64,000 nt of DNA from Saccharomonospora xinjiangensis XJ-54. Its GTDB lineage: Bacteria; Actinomycetota; Actinomycetes; Mycobacteriales; Pseudonocardiaceae. The translations under genes were made by a program, and so were the position numbers. Position 1 is the first letter of the stretch. Each line of letters begins with the position of its first letter. Positions 34,027-42,253 of this stretch are shown here, piece after piece. The DNA is taken from NCBI RefSeq assembly GCF_000258175.1, contig NZ_JH636049.1, positions 2,395,482 to 2,459,481 on the forward strand, written 5' to 3'. The notes beneath the pieces are model-generated. The model made no database searches, was not told the origin of the DNA, and saw only the letters and a program-made list of their open reading frames with translations.

Positions 34027-34368
34027 TCAGAAACCAATGGTCCACTCACCTCGGACGCCAAGCTCGAAATCCAGATGCTGCACGATCGGGTGCTCGTTCG
34101 GATTCCGTCGGAGGACGGTGAGCGCCGGAGCACAGGCGGCATCGTGATCCCGGCGACCGCTCAGGTGGCGCGGCGGCTCTCCTGGGGCAACGTGCTGGGA
34201 GTGGGCAACAACGTACGCAACGTCAAGATCGGCGACCGCGTGCTGTTCAACGCCGAGGACCAGCTCGAAGTCGAGATACAGGGCAACGCGTACCTCGTGA
34301 TGCGGGAACGCGACATCCACGCCGTCGCCAGCGAGCGGACGGAGCACGGAACGGGCCTTTACCTCTAG
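34024..34368 (+). CDS. GroES-like co-chaperonin homologue
   Basis: 114 aa. It has the GroES fold signature: MLHDRVLVRIPSEDGERRSTGGIVIP near residue 17, GNVLGVGNNVRNVKIGDRVLF near 57, and ERDIHAVAS near the end. No groEL gene is next to it, and the N-terminal 15 residues and Gly/Leu/Tyr-Leu C-terminus differ from canonical GroES. It is a stand-alone paralogue found in actinomycetes, and whether it caps GroEL is unknown. Preceded by a leaderless-type -10 element. Confidence 0.82.
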   Translation: MSETNGPLTSDAKLEIQMLHDRVLVRIPSEDGERRSTGGIVIPATAQVARRLSWGNVLGVGNNVRNVKIGDRVLFNAEDQLEVEIQGNAYLVMRERDIHAVASERTEHGTGLYL

Positions 34369-34453
34369 GTCGTGTTCACAGGCCCTCACCGGGCGAGCAG
34401 CCCGCACGCACGAGGCGTGGAACACGGCCTCGGTCGCATGCGGGAGGGCGCCC

Positions 34454-35902
34454 GTGGATGGTCCTGACGGCGGGGCGAGACCGGCCTCCGACACCGGCCT
34501 TGTGGAGGAGCTTCTCCCACAGGAGACAACTCTTGGCGGCCATCCGGTGCCGCGGGGGAGCCGATGGCGGCGTGGTGTCGGCAACGCCCTCATGGGGTTC
34601 GGTGCGCTGACCGGGTTGCTGGCCGTGGCGTATCTCGCCGACGTCATCGTGGGTTTCGGCGACGTGCCGCGCGGTATCACCGTCGCCGGTGTGGACATCG
34701 GCGGCCTCGGCAAGGACGACGCACAGGCCGCACTACGCCGTGAGCTGGGCTCGTTCGTGACGAGGCCCGTGACCGTGCGCGCGGGAGACGCCGAGGCCCC
34801 GCTCGACCCCGCGGGGGCAGGACTCGGTGTGGATTGGGCGGCCACGGTCGCTCAGGCCGGAGCGCAGCCGTGGTTGCCCTGGGAACGCCTCGGGGCGCTG
34901 TTCGGTGGCAGGGAACTACCTCTGGTGACCACAGTGGACGAACAGGCTGCGAGGGCCGAGTTGAGTCGCGTCGCGCGGGAACGCCTGAACCGTCCCGCGG
35001 TGGACGGTGGGATCGCGTTCCGGAACACGGACCCCCAGGAAGGCCACGACGACGGCGGGGTGGTGCCGCAGGCCATCGAGCCGAGGCCCGGCACGGAGGT
35101 GTCGGACCTCGACGCGGCGGTGGCCGCTCTCAAGGAGCACTGGCCGCGTGCCCCGCGCATCGACATCCCCGTGCGGGTGTTGCGACCGAAGTTGACGTCG
35201 GAAGCGGTTCACACCGCGCTGGAGGGAACCGTGTGGCCGTTGTTGTCGGGGCCCATCCTGCTGCGCGGCGACGGAGCCGACTCCGTGTTGCTTCCCGAGG
35301 ACGTACGCAAGGCGCTCGGGTTCGAGATCCGCGACGGCGCGGGTGGCGCGAGCCTGGAAGTCACGCTGGACCACGCCGTGCTGAGCAGCGCTGTGCTCGG
35401 CGAGCTGGGAACCACGGAACGCCGGGCTCGCGATGCCGCGCTCGTCTTCCGTAACGGGATTCCCGTCGTGGTCCCCTCGGTGCGCGGTACGCGTATCGAC
35501 TGGGAACGAACGTTCGCCGGGATGGCACGAACGGTGTCGCAGGCGCGGGAGGTGACGGTGCACTACAACGCCGTGGAACCCGCCGTCACCACCGGAGACG
35601 TTCGCGCGCTCGGCATCGAAGAGGTTCTCGCGACCGCGAGCACGCACGGCCATGCACCCGAGGACATCGCCGCCGTTGACGTCACCAGGTTGAACGGCAT
35701 CGTGGTGAAGCCGGGCGAGACGTTCGAGATCAGCGCGCATGCCACGGCCGAGCCGCTCGAACGGGTGCTGCGGGAGGCGCTGCACCAGGCGGGACTCTCG
35801 GTGGACGAAGGCCGGGCCGTCAACGACACCGGCGACGCCGTCGCCGTCCACGCCGCGGTCACCGGCTCCACGATCACTGCCACGGTGTGGGGCACGGGGT
35901 AA
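34454..35902 (+). CDS. Membrane-anchored protein with peptidoglycan-binding-type (YoaR) domains
   Basis: 482 aa. Cytoplasmic tail of about 50 residues, one membrane helix (ALMGFGALTGLLAVAYLADVIVGF), then extracytoplasmic domains. The first (VPRGITVAGVDIGGLGKDDAQAALRREL) is the typical PG_binding_4 opening found in VanW/YoaR proteins, and a second similar domain follows near residue 250. The VanW domain that usually ends such proteins is absent; the last 130 residues resemble a degenerate G5 or VanW-adjacent region (VVKPGETFEIS). It probably acts at the cell wall. GTG with GGGAGG upstream. It is followed by the second 21-bp repeat locus. Confidence 0.72.
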   Translation: MDGPDGGARPASDTGLVEELLPQETTLGGHPVPRGSRWRRGVGNALMGFGALTGLLAVAYLADVIVGFGDVPRGITVAGVDIGGLGKDDAQAALRRELGSFVTRPVTVRAGDAEAPLDPAGAGLGVDWAATVAQAGAQPWLPWERLGALFGGRELPLVTTVDEQAARAELSRVARERLNRPAVDGGIAFRNTDPQEGHDDGGVVPQAIEPRPGTEVSDLDAAVAALKEHWPRAPRIDIPVRVLRPKLTSEAVHTALEGTVWPLLSGPILLRGDGADSVLLPEDVRKALGFEIRDGAGGASLEVTLDHAVLSSAVLGELGTTERRARDAALVFRNGIPVVVPSVRGTRIDWERTFAGMARTVSQAREVTVHYNAVEPAVTTGDVRALGIEEVLATASTHGHAPEDIAAVDVTRLNGIVVKPGETFEISAHATAEPLERVLREALHQAGLSVDEGRAVNDTGDAVAVHAAVTGSTITATVWGTG

Positions 35903-35906
35903 AACG

Positions 35907-35948
35907 CCGTGTCCGCACCTCCTGCACGGGAGTTGGCACCTCCTGCAC
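35907..35948 (-). repeat. Two copies of the 21-bp repeat, opposite strand
   Basis: Two 21-bp units at 35907-35927 and 35928-35948 share ACCTCCTGCAC. The first differs from the reverse complement of the 1-84 unit at only 2 of 21 positions (CCGTGTCCGCACCT then CC for TG, then TGCAC). A degenerate third copy follows to about 35959. It lies between two convergent genes. Confidence 0.8.
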
Positions 35949-36004
35949 ACAGCCGCACCGCCGGAGCGGGGTGGAAGCCCTCACCCGGCGGTGCGGTGAT
36001 GTGG

Positions 36005-36280
36005 TCATGCCCTGATGTGCTTGCGCGGGTACATGCCGGCCAGGAGCGCGACGCCGAGAGCGGCGACGACGAGCTGCGTGACGAACTCGAGCCAGTCCCA
36101 GCCCTCCGTATCGGCGTAGCCGAGCCCTCTCGCGATCGCCGTGCCCAGGAAAGCCGCCGCGATACCGACGAGGATCGTCAGCCAGATCGGGATGTTCTGC
36201 TTCCCAGGGACGATCAACCTGGCGAGCACTCCGAGCAGCAGCCCGATCAGAATCGCGGAGATGATCCCTGAAATCGCCAT
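36005..36280 (-). CDS. GlsB/YeaQ/YmgE-family stress membrane protein
   Basis: 91 aa with three hydrophobic segments: IISAILIGLLLGVLARLIVPG, IWLTILVGIAAAFLGTAIARG and LVVAALGVALLAGMY. The Gly-rich GLLLGVLARL, PGKQNIPIWLTILVGI and G-x3-G spacing match the transglycosylase-associated YeaQ/YmgE family. These small proteins are induced by stress in many bacteria and the mechanism is unknown. Confidence 0.88.
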   Translation of the reverse strand: MAISGIISAILIGLLLGVLARLIVPGKQNIPIWLTILVGIAAAFLGTAIARGLGYADTEGWDWLEFVTQLVVAALGVALLAGMYPRKHIRA

Positions 36281-36362
36281 CGTGTGTGTGCTCCTTCATC
36301 ACCGGGTTCTTCGACCCGATCGAGGTACCCAACTCGGGCGATCGCCAACCCCACGCATACGA

Positions 36363-36399
36363 GGGGCCACCTGCCGCAGTCGGTGCGGTAGGTGGCCCC
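36363..36399 (-). terminator. Terminator after the acyl-CoA dehydrogenase gene
   Basis: GGGGCCACCT at 36363-36372 continues with GCCGCA and pairs with TGCGGTAGGTGGCCCC ending at 36399: a 16-bp stem with one G-T pair and a five-base loop. It lies 19 bases after the minus-strand stop. Confidence 0.85.
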
Positions 36400-36417
36400 G
36401 ATCACGTTCGGCGAGCC

Positions 36418-38262
36418 TCAGAACGCGGCTTCGTCGATCTCCATGAGCTCGTTGTCGGTGGCTTCGACGATCGCGCGCCGGGCGGAGAGCTCCGGCAGCA
36501 CGTTCTTGGCGAAGAACGACGCCACGGCGAGTTTGCCCTGGTAGAACGGCACGTCCTTGCCCGAGGCGCCTTCGTCGAGCCTGGCCTGTGCGATCTCGGC
36601 CTGCTTGAGCAGCTGCCAGCCGACGAGCAGGTCACCCGCCGACATCAGCAGCCGCACGGTGTTCTGGCCCACCTTGTAGACGTTGGTCACGTCCTCCTGC
36701 GACGAGGTCAGGTAGCCGATCATCGTGCCGAGCATGCCCTGGACGTCGTCCAGCGCCGTTTTCAGCAGCTCGCGCTCCCGCTTGAACCTGCCGTTGCCCG
36801 CCTCGGACTCGATGAACTTCGCGATCTCACCCGCGATGTAGCCGAGTGCCTTGCCCTTGTCGCGGACGATCTTCCGGAAGAAGAAGTCCATCGACTGGAT
36901 GGCCGTCGTGCCCTCGTACAGCGAGTCGATCTTCGCGTCGCGGATGTACTGCTCGATCGGGTAGTCCTGGAGGAACCCGGAGCCGCCGAGCGTCTGGAGC
37001 GACTGCACGAGCTGCTCGGTGGCCCGCTCGGACCCGACACCCTTGACGATCGGCAGCAGCAGGTCGTTGACGCGCTCGGCGAGTTCGAGCGATTCCGCGT
37101 CGCCCTCCTGCGTCCACACCTGGTCCTGGAAGGAGGCCGTGTACAGGTACACGGCGCGCAGGCCCTCGGCGTACGCCTTCTGGAGCATGAGCGAGCGCCG
37201 CACGTCGGGGTGGTGCGTGATGGTGACGCGCGGAGCGGTCTTGTCGGTCTGGCGGGTGAGGTCGGGGCCCTGCACCCGCTCCTTCGCGTACTCCAGCGCG
37301 TTGAGGTAGCCGGTGGACAGCGTCGCGATGGCCTTCGTGCCCACCATCATGCGGGCGTACTCGATGACCTGGAACATCTGCGCGATGCCGTCGTGCACTT
37401 CGCCGAGCAGCCAGCCCTTGGCGGGGGTGCCGTGCTGGCCAAAGGTGAGCTCGCAGGTGGTGGACACCTTCAGGCCCATCTTGTGCTCGACGTTCGTGAC
37501 GAAAGCACCGTTGCGCTCACCGAGCTCGCCGGTGTTCGTGTCGAAGAGGAACTTCGGCACGAGGAACAGCGAGAGGCCCTTGGTACCTGGCTTGGACTCG
37601 ATGCCAGGGCCCTCGGGCCGGGCGAGCACCAGGTGCATGATGTTCTCGGTCATGTCCTGGTCACCGGACGTGATGAACCGCTTGACGCCCTCGATGTGCC
37701 AGGAGCCGTCCTCCTGCTTGACGGCCTTGGTGCGTCCCGCACCGACGTCGGAGCCCGCGTCGGGCTCGGTGAGGACCATGGTGGCACCCCACGCCCTGTC
37801 GATCATGATCTGGGCCCAGCGCTTCTGCTCCTCGGTGCCGTTGCGGTCGAGGATCATGGCGAAGTTCGGGCCCGCCAGGTACATGTACAGCGCGGGGTTC
37901 GCGCCGAGGATCAGTTCGGCGGCGGCCCACTGCACGGTGGGAGGCAGGCCGAAGCCGCCGAGGTTGTTGGTGAGGCCCAGCCGCCACCACTCGCCGTCCC
38001 AGAGTGCCTGATAGCTCTTCTTGAAGGACTCCGGCAGCGTGGCGGAGAAGGTCTTGGGGTCGTAGACCGGCGGGTTGCGGTCGGCATCGACGAACGACTC
38101 GGCGAGCGGACCGACGGCGAGGTTGTTCAGCTCGGACAGTACACCGCGCGCGGTCTCCTCGTCGGATTCCGCGAGCACTCCCTTGCCGAGGCGGTTCTGC
38201 ACGCCGAGGACCTCGAAGAGATTGAACTCCAGGTCTCGGACGTTGCTCTTGTAGTGGCCCAT
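36418..38262 (-). CDS. fadE5: Acyl-CoA dehydrogenase, FadE5-like
   Basis: 614-aa flavoprotein of the long-form acyl-CoA dehydrogenases that start beta-oxidation by forming the trans-2 double bond, passing electrons to ETF. N-terminal [16 protein letters not shown] is typical of this long class. FAD and substrate motifs: [17 protein letters not shown] near 155-175, [10 protein letters not shown] near 190. C-terminal helices contain [16 protein letters not shown] with the catalytic Glu region. ATG 38262 has GGAGTG upstream. FadE5 lies beside fadA2-fabG4-htdX in mycobacteria; here it is 20 kb away but carries a related operator. The symbol is assigned by similarity from memory. Confidence 0.87.
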   Translation of the reverse strand: MGHYKSNVRDLEFNLFEVLGVQNRLGKGVLAESDEETARGVLSELNNLAVGPLAESFVDADRNPPVYDPKTFSATLPESFKKSYQALWDGEWWRLGLTNNLGGFGLPPTVQWAAAELILGANPALYMYLAGPNFAMILDRNGTEEQKRWAQIMIDRAWGATMVLTEPDAGSDVGAGRTKAVKQEDGSWHIEGVKRFITSGDQDMTENIMHLVLARPEGPGIESKPGTKGLSLFLVPKFLFDTNTGELGERNGAFVTNVEHKMGLKVSTTCELTFGQHGTPAKGWLLGEVHDGIAQMFQVIEYARMMVGTKAIATLSTGYLNALEYAKERVQGPDLTRQTDKTAPRVTITHHPDVRRSLMLQKAYAEGLRAVYLYTASFQDQVWTQEGDAESLELAERVNDLLLPIVKGVGSERATEQLVQSLQTLGGSGFLQDYPIEQYIRDAKIDSLYEGTTAIQSMDFFFRKIVRDKGKALGYIAGEIAKFIESEAGNGRFKRERELLKTALDDVQGMLGTMIGYLTSSQEDVTNVYKVGQNTVRLLMSAGDLLVGWQLLKQAEIAQARLDEGASGKDVPFYQGKLAVASFFAKNVLPELSARRAIVEATDNELMEIDEAAF

Positions 38263-38334
38263 GTCGTCACTCCGTACGGGTTGTTCGGCACTCCGGCTGG
38301 GCACTCCTGTCGCCGACAGGACACGCGATGACAC

Positions 38335-38379
38335 TGCCCTACTGACCGGTAACATAAGGATAATACCAGCCGGTAACCA
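38335..38379 (-). promoter_or_regulatory. Operator-like site upstream of fadE5
   Basis: 38335-38356 matches the 16427-16448 palindrome at 15 of 22 positions, with an identical CCTACT, then CCGGTA core. A second CCGGTAACC half-site lies at 38370-38378. The sites are about 75-115 bases upstream of the fadE5 start, a promoter position. Confidence 0.6.
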
Positions 38380-38449
38380 AGGCGAGTGCCATGGCGGGAC
38401 TGTGATGCGGATGGCGTAGTGCCGGGCCGCCCGAGAACGCCGACGTGTC

Positions 38450-39196
38450 TCAGCGTTGCGGCGAGCGCTCCCCGTTCTGCTGGTTGCGGTCGGCCGGGCT
38501 GACGACGAGCAATCCGGACCGGAATGCCTTGGTCACCGCGTGGGTACGGTCGCGGGCCGACAGCTTGCGCAGGATGCTCTTGACGTGGGTGCGAACCGTT
38601 TCCACCGAGAGGAAGAGCGTGTCGGCCACTGCGGAGTTCTCCATCCCCTCGGCGATCAACTGGAGCACCTGGTACTCGCGGCGCGACAGCGGCATGTGGG
38701 GACGCTGGAGTGCGCCGGCCTCGCTCGCCCGCTGGGCGGGAACGAGAGGTGCCAGCGCGGGATCGGTGAAGCGGCGCTCGACGTAGGTGCGGCGAATGCC
38801 GTCGGCGAGCTGGCGCGGCTCCGCAGCCCGTGGCAGCGCACCGTGAGCACCCGCGCTGAAGATCGTTACGAGGTAGTCGGTCGTTCGTTGCGGCCCGTCG
38901 ATGAGCGCGATGATCATGAGCATGGGGTGGCTTTCCGCGAGCAGCCGCGTGAGATGCCCGTGCGGGTCGAGCGCGGAGTCCACGAGGACCAGGTCGGGGC
39001 GGAGCTGTTCACACATCTGGATGCCCGCATGATGACTGCCCGCGTGCCCGGCCCAGCGGAGTCCCGGGGTGCGGCTCACGACCGCACTGAGGCCCTCCCT
39101 GAAGACGGGTACTGAGTCGATGGCGGCCACGGTGAGCGTTCGGGTCGCCCTGTCCATGCCGAAGCTGCCACGCGCGGAGCGTGTCCCGTGTGCCAT
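38450..39196 (-). CDS. LuxR-type response regulator with degenerate receiver
   Basis: 248 aa from ATG 39196 (GGGAGG upstream). Receiver-like domain (about 10-120): the phospho-acceptor strand reads LVLVDSALD, but the acidic pocket that is usually DD reads AAIDS. The C-terminal LuxR/NarL helix-turn-helix is intact: [16 protein letters not shown], then [23 protein letters not shown] (about 180-225). No sensor kinase is adjacent, so it is an orphan regulator. Divergent from the VOC gene over a region with a repeated GTTACACCG (39271-39279 and 39290-39298). Confidence 0.85.
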   Translation of the reverse strand: MAHGTRSARGSFGMDRATRTLTVAAIDSVPVFREGLSAVVSRTPGLRWAGHAGSHHAGIQMCEQLRPDLVLVDSALDPHGHLTRLLAESHPMLMIIALIDGPQRTTDYLVTIFSAGAHGALPRAAEPRQLADGIRRTYVERRFTDPALAPLVPAQRASEAGALQRPHMPLSRREYQVLQLIAEGMENSAVADTLFLSVETVRTHVKSILRKLSARDRTHAVTKAFRSGLLVVSPADRNQQNGERSPQR

Positions 39197-39355
39197 CCCG
39201 TCCTCCCTCCGCACGCCCACCCGCCGACGTGCCGCTCCCCTTAATGGGGTATTCCCGCTGGGCCGAAGCGGTTACACCGAACCACAAGAGTTACACCGGG
39301 TAGTGCGACGCCGGTGGTACGAGTGCGCGTCGTCTCCTTCGGGTACGCACCGTGC

Positions 39356-39712
39356 ATGCCTGCACACGTGATCGCCGTCGCCATCGATTGCGAGGACGCC
39401 GAGGCGCTCGCCATGTTCTGGACCCATGCCCTCGACATGGCAGGGCCCCGGCGCTGGCGGGACGCCGACGGCGTGACCTACGTCCAGCTCGACGGGCAGC
39501 CGACGTTGGTGTTCCAACCCGTCCCGGAACGCAAATCCGGGAAGAACCGCCTACACCTCGACCTCGCGCCCGAGCGGGGAAGCAGCCAGAGTGACGAGGT
39601 CGAGCGACTCGTGCGGCTGGGCGCGAGGGTGCTGGCCGACACCGAACGTCACCCGTGGGTCGTGCTCGCCGATCCGGAGGGCAACGAGTTCTGCGTGCTG
39701 CCCCCGCGTTGA
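39356..39712 (+). CDS. VOC-family (glyoxalase-like) protein
   Basis: 118 aa from ATG 39356. Two beta-alpha-beta-beta-beta modules of the vicinal-oxygen-chelate fold: VIAVAIDCEDAEALAMFWTHAL at the start, TYVQLDGQPTLVFQPVPE and NRLHLDLAPE in the middle, WVVLADPEGNEFCVLPP at the end. This is the Glyoxalase_6 pattern common in actinomycetes. Metal ligands may be the His in HLDL and the Glu in GNEFC. Substrate unknown. Confidence 0.88.
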   Translation: MPAHVIAVAIDCEDAEALAMFWTHALDMAGPRRWRDADGVTYVQLDGQPTLVFQPVPERKSGKNRLHLDLAPERGSSQSDEVERLVRLGARVLADTERHPWVVLADPEGNEFCVLPPR

Positions 39713-39734
39713 TCCAGCGGGCTATCGTGACGCC

Positions 39735-40508
39735 GTGGATCTTCCAGGGGGTTGGGACTGTGTGGCGACGCTGCGCGACGGCCGGTGGATCGAGCGGCGC
39801 CCTCGGCGCCCCGCGGTCACGGCGCAGTTGCGGCGCGAGGCGTCGTTCCTGCCGTGGTTGGCGCCCGCGCTCCCCCTCCGGGTGCCGGTCCCGAGAATCC
39901 TCGTGGACCAGCCGGGGCATGAGTTCGTTTCAACGCACGAACTCGTGCCGGGCGAGCCGCTGTGTGCGTTCACCTCAGCCAACGGGCGGCGTCTCGGCCG
40001 GTTTCTCCGGGCGCTGCACAGTCGCTCCTCGGACGACGCCGTACGCCACGGCCTGCTGCCGGCGTCCGGCGCCGCGGAGGACCTCGCCAACGACGTGAAC
40101 CTCTTCCGGCGGACTGTGCTGCCGTTGGTGCCCGCCGGATGGCGGCCAGACGCTCAGGCCGTGCTCGACCGGGTCGGCACCTTTCCCTTCGACACTGTCG
40201 TCCACGGCGACCTCGGCCCCGAACACGTGCTGACCTGCGACGACGTGATCACAGGTGTCATCGACTTCGGCGACGCCCGCTGCGGCGACGCCGCGATGGA
40301 TTTCTCGTGGGTGCTCCACGGCACACCATCGGTGTTCGGCGAGGCGGCTGCCGAGGAATACGGCGTGACCCCTGCCGTCCGGGAGCGCGCCAGGGTGTGG
40401 CGTCGGCTGTCGCCGTGGTACGACGTGACGCGCGGACTGGGCACCGGCGACGCGGACATGGTGCGTGACGGACTGGATGGGCTGGTGAACCGCCTGCGAA
40501 AACCCTAG
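39735..40508 (+). CDS. APH-family phosphotransferase
   Basis: 257-aa aminoglycoside/choline-kinase-like protein. The Brenner-type catalytic loop reads VVHGDLGPEHVL (near residue 155), with His in place of the usual Asn, as in several actinobacterial relatives. VIDFGDARCGDAAMD near 175 carries the metal-binding Asp. The gene starts at a GTG six bases after TATCGT (39723-39728), a leaderless-type start, 22 bases after the VOC stop. Acceptor unknown; resistance cannot be inferred. Confidence 0.83.
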   Translation: MDLPGGWDCVATLRDGRWIERRPRRPAVTAQLRREASFLPWLAPALPLRVPVPRILVDQPGHEFVSTHELVPGEPLCAFTSANGRRLGRFLRALHSRSSDDAVRHGLLPASGAAEDLANDVNLFRRTVLPLVPAGWRPDAQAVLDRVGTFPFDTVVHGDLGPEHVLTCDDVITGVIDFGDARCGDAAMDFSWVLHGTPSVFGEAAAEEYGVTPAVRERARVWRRLSPWYDVTRGLGTGDADMVRDGLDGLVNRLRKP

Positions 40509-40547
40509 GATGTGACGAGCCACACAGGCGGCATCAAGGGAGATGAC

Positions 40548-40751
40548 GTGCAACTGGCTCTGGTCCTCGCGGGAGTTGTCCTGCTCCTCACCGCGGCAGC
40601 GGCAACGGTTGTGTACGAGGATCAGCGGGAGGCGCGCCGACGCGACCGGCGAAGGCGTGAGCGGCTGGTGCGGCTGGGAGAGGCCGAGCCACCGCAAGCG
40701 GCGTGGTCCGCGCGGTCGCCGATGTCCGGCTTTCGCCGCCCACACTCCTGA
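40548..40751 (+). CDS. Small single-pass membrane protein
   Basis: 67 aa from GTG 40548 (AGGGAG five bases upstream; a GTG at 40512 is in frame). One helix (LALVLAGVVLLLTAAAATVVY) is followed by a very Arg/Glu-rich stretch and a short tail. Its last 164 bases overlap the 3' end of the convergent VanZ gene on the other strand. No family recognised. Confidence 0.5.
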   Translation: MQLALVLAGVVLLLTAAAATVVYEDQREARRRDRRRRERLVRLGEAEPPQAAWSARSPMSGFRRPHS

Positions 40752-41328
40752 GCCGCTTCAACGCCACCCACAGGGCGGCCCCAGCCCAGCCGAGCGCGGC
40801 CCCTGCCGTGTTGGCCATCAGGTCATCGACGTCGAAGATGCGGTAGACGAACGGCGCGGTGCCGAAGTTGGCCGTGAGCTGCGTGATCTCCACAAGCAGC
40901 GAGGCGGCGAACCCGGCCAGCACGGCGAAGGTCAACCCGCGTTTCCACAGCACAACGGCGAGCGCACCGAGCGGCACGAACAGCAGCACGTTCATCGCGA
41001 ACTGCTGGAACGTCAGCGTGACGAGCGAGTGAGCGGGTGAGAGTCGGTAGGCGTCCAGCTCGATGCTGAGGTCGCTGACCCACCGGAACGGAACCAGCTG
41101 CACGGTCTGGGCGAGCCGCACGTCCCCCGGCGCAGGCAACGGAAGCAGCACAACGGCCACGGCGAGGCAGGCGTAGAGCGTCACCGCTCCCGTCGTCGCG
41201 ACTCGCCCGACGTCGATACGGCCGTACCTGGCGCGATGGCCGATGAGCTGCGGCACCAGCAGCACACCCCACACGACCACGAAAGCACCGAGTCCGTACG
41301 TCAACGCTGTCTGCTGCGCCGTTGTCAT
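40588..41328 (-). CDS. VanZ-family membrane protein
   Basis: 246 aa. Five membrane segments and the VanZ core: LVPFRWVSDLSIELD, NVLLFVPLGALAVVLW, SLLVEITQLTANFG and YRIFDVDDLMANTAGAALGW (residues about 90-190). The 55-residue C-terminal tail is Ala/Pro/Arg-rich, unlike the family, and is exactly the part that overlaps the small gene on the plus strand. TAGCGT seven bases before the ATG suggests a leaderless mRNA. VanZ proteins are linked to glycopeptide resistance in other organisms, but the role here is unknown. Confidence 0.82.
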   Translation of the reverse strand: MTTAQQTALTYGLGAFVVVWGVLLVPQLIGHRARYGRIDVGRVATTGAVTLYACLAVAVVLLPLPAPGDVRLAQTVQLVPFRWVSDLSIELDAYRLSPAHSLVTLTFQQFAMNVLLFVPLGALAVVLWKRGLTFAVLAGFAASLLVEITQLTANFGTAPFVYRIFDVDDLMANTAGAALGWAGAALWVALKRLRSVGGESRTSATARTTPLAVARPLPAAPAAHAFAGRVGAPPADPRTQPLPLPR

Positions 41329-41454
41329 GTGCCTGACGCTACGGCCGGGCAAGGGCGGCCGTCCTCGGTCGAGCGGACCGGCTGAAGTACCGCACCTCGG
41401 CCATCCGGCCGATGACCGATCGCCGAAGCCGGATTTTGCTGGGACGATCCCGGT

Positions 41455-41793
41455 ATGCCGACCTGGGATGATGTTGAGAAGCTGGTGTCGCGGCTTCCCG
41501 GCGCCGAGATCACGACCTCGTACCGCACGCCGGCCGCGAAGGTGGGAGGCAGGACGTTCCTGCGGCTTCGCACGGAGGCCGAGGGCTGGCTCGTGGTGAT
41601 GTGCGAATTGGACGAGAAGGAGGCCATGCTCGCCTCCGGCTCGCCCGCCTTTCACACCACCTCGCACTACGACGGCTACGGCGCCGTTCTCGTTGACCTC
41701 GCCGAGATCGACGAAGCCGAACTCGGCGAACTGGTGGAGCAGGCGTGGCGGATCAAGGCACCTGCGCGCCTGCGTCAGCAGCTTGACGGGTGA
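41455..41793 (+). CDS. MmcQ/YjbR-family protein
   Basis: 112 aa. Family features: TWDDVEKLVSRLPGAEI at the start, YRTPAAKVGGRTFLRL, and HYDGYGAVLVDLAEIDEAEL near 70, with a C-terminal helix ending in ARLRQQLDG. The fold resembles a DNA-binding double-wing domain, and function is unknown. GACGAT six bases before the ATG suggests a leaderless message. Confidence 0.88.
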   Translation: MPTWDDVEKLVSRLPGAEITTSYRTPAAKVGGRTFLRLRTEAEGWLVVMCELDEKEAMLASGSPAFHTTSHYDGYGAVLVDLAEIDEAELGELVEQAWRIKAPARLRQQLDG

Positions 41794-41800
41794 GGGCCGG

Positions 41801-42253
41801 TCAGCGGGCGGGCACGTGCGTGGCGAACCAGGACACGTAGCGGCGCTGCCACGGCACCTCGACAGCACGCCGGTGGTAGTGGGCGCGAGTCCAGTTGACG
41901 GCGTCCCGGGCGGAGAACCCGTGCAGGGTGACGAGGCAGGCCATCGCCGTGCCGGTACGGCCGATGCCGCCGTGGCAGGCGATCTCCACAGCCGCACCGT
42001 CGGCCGCGCGCCGGTGCAGCGAGAGGAGCAGTCCGGCTGTGGCAGGCCAGTCGGCAGGTAGCAGCCCGTCCCGCCACAGCACCCAGTCGTGAGGCCAGGA
42101 CAGCGTCGGTTCGTGGCGGGAACGCAGGCGTGGTCCGCCGAGGTAGAGGCCGTAATCGGGTACGTCGCCGTCTGCGATGGTGTGCCGCAGGCCGCGCCCC
42201 CGCACCCACACGCCGTCGGGCAGCTGGATGGCTCCGTGCAAGGTGGTCGTCAC
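41801..42253 (-). CDS. Dual-specificity/tyrosine phosphatase-like protein
   Basis: 150 aa from GTG 42253. The catalytic P-loop is CHGGIGRTGT (Cys near residue 89, Arg six on, the CX5R motif). WPHDWVLWRDGLLPADW is the variable insert before it, and HGFSARDAVNWTRAHYHRRAVEVPWQ the helical tail. It resembles actinobacterial PTP-like proteins annotated as protein phosphatase; substrate unknown. GATAAT seven bases before GTG 42253 marks a leaderless-type start. The frame is open a further 54 codons upstream through the third 21-bp repeat locus, which would encode VHKVQTQ-like heptads. Confidence 0.78.
   Translation of the reverse strand: MTTTLHGAIQLPDGVWVRGRGLRHTIADGDVPDYGLYLGGPRLRSRHEPTLSWPHDWVLWRDGLLPADWPATAGLLLSLHRRAADGAAVEIACHGGIGRTGTAMACLVTLHGFSARDAVNWTRAHYHRRAVEVPWQRRYVSWFATHVPAR

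Noticed and set aside
39735..40508. APH-family gene as an aminoglycoside resistance determinant
   Set aside because: Fold only; the catalytic loop and context give no hint of drug substrate.
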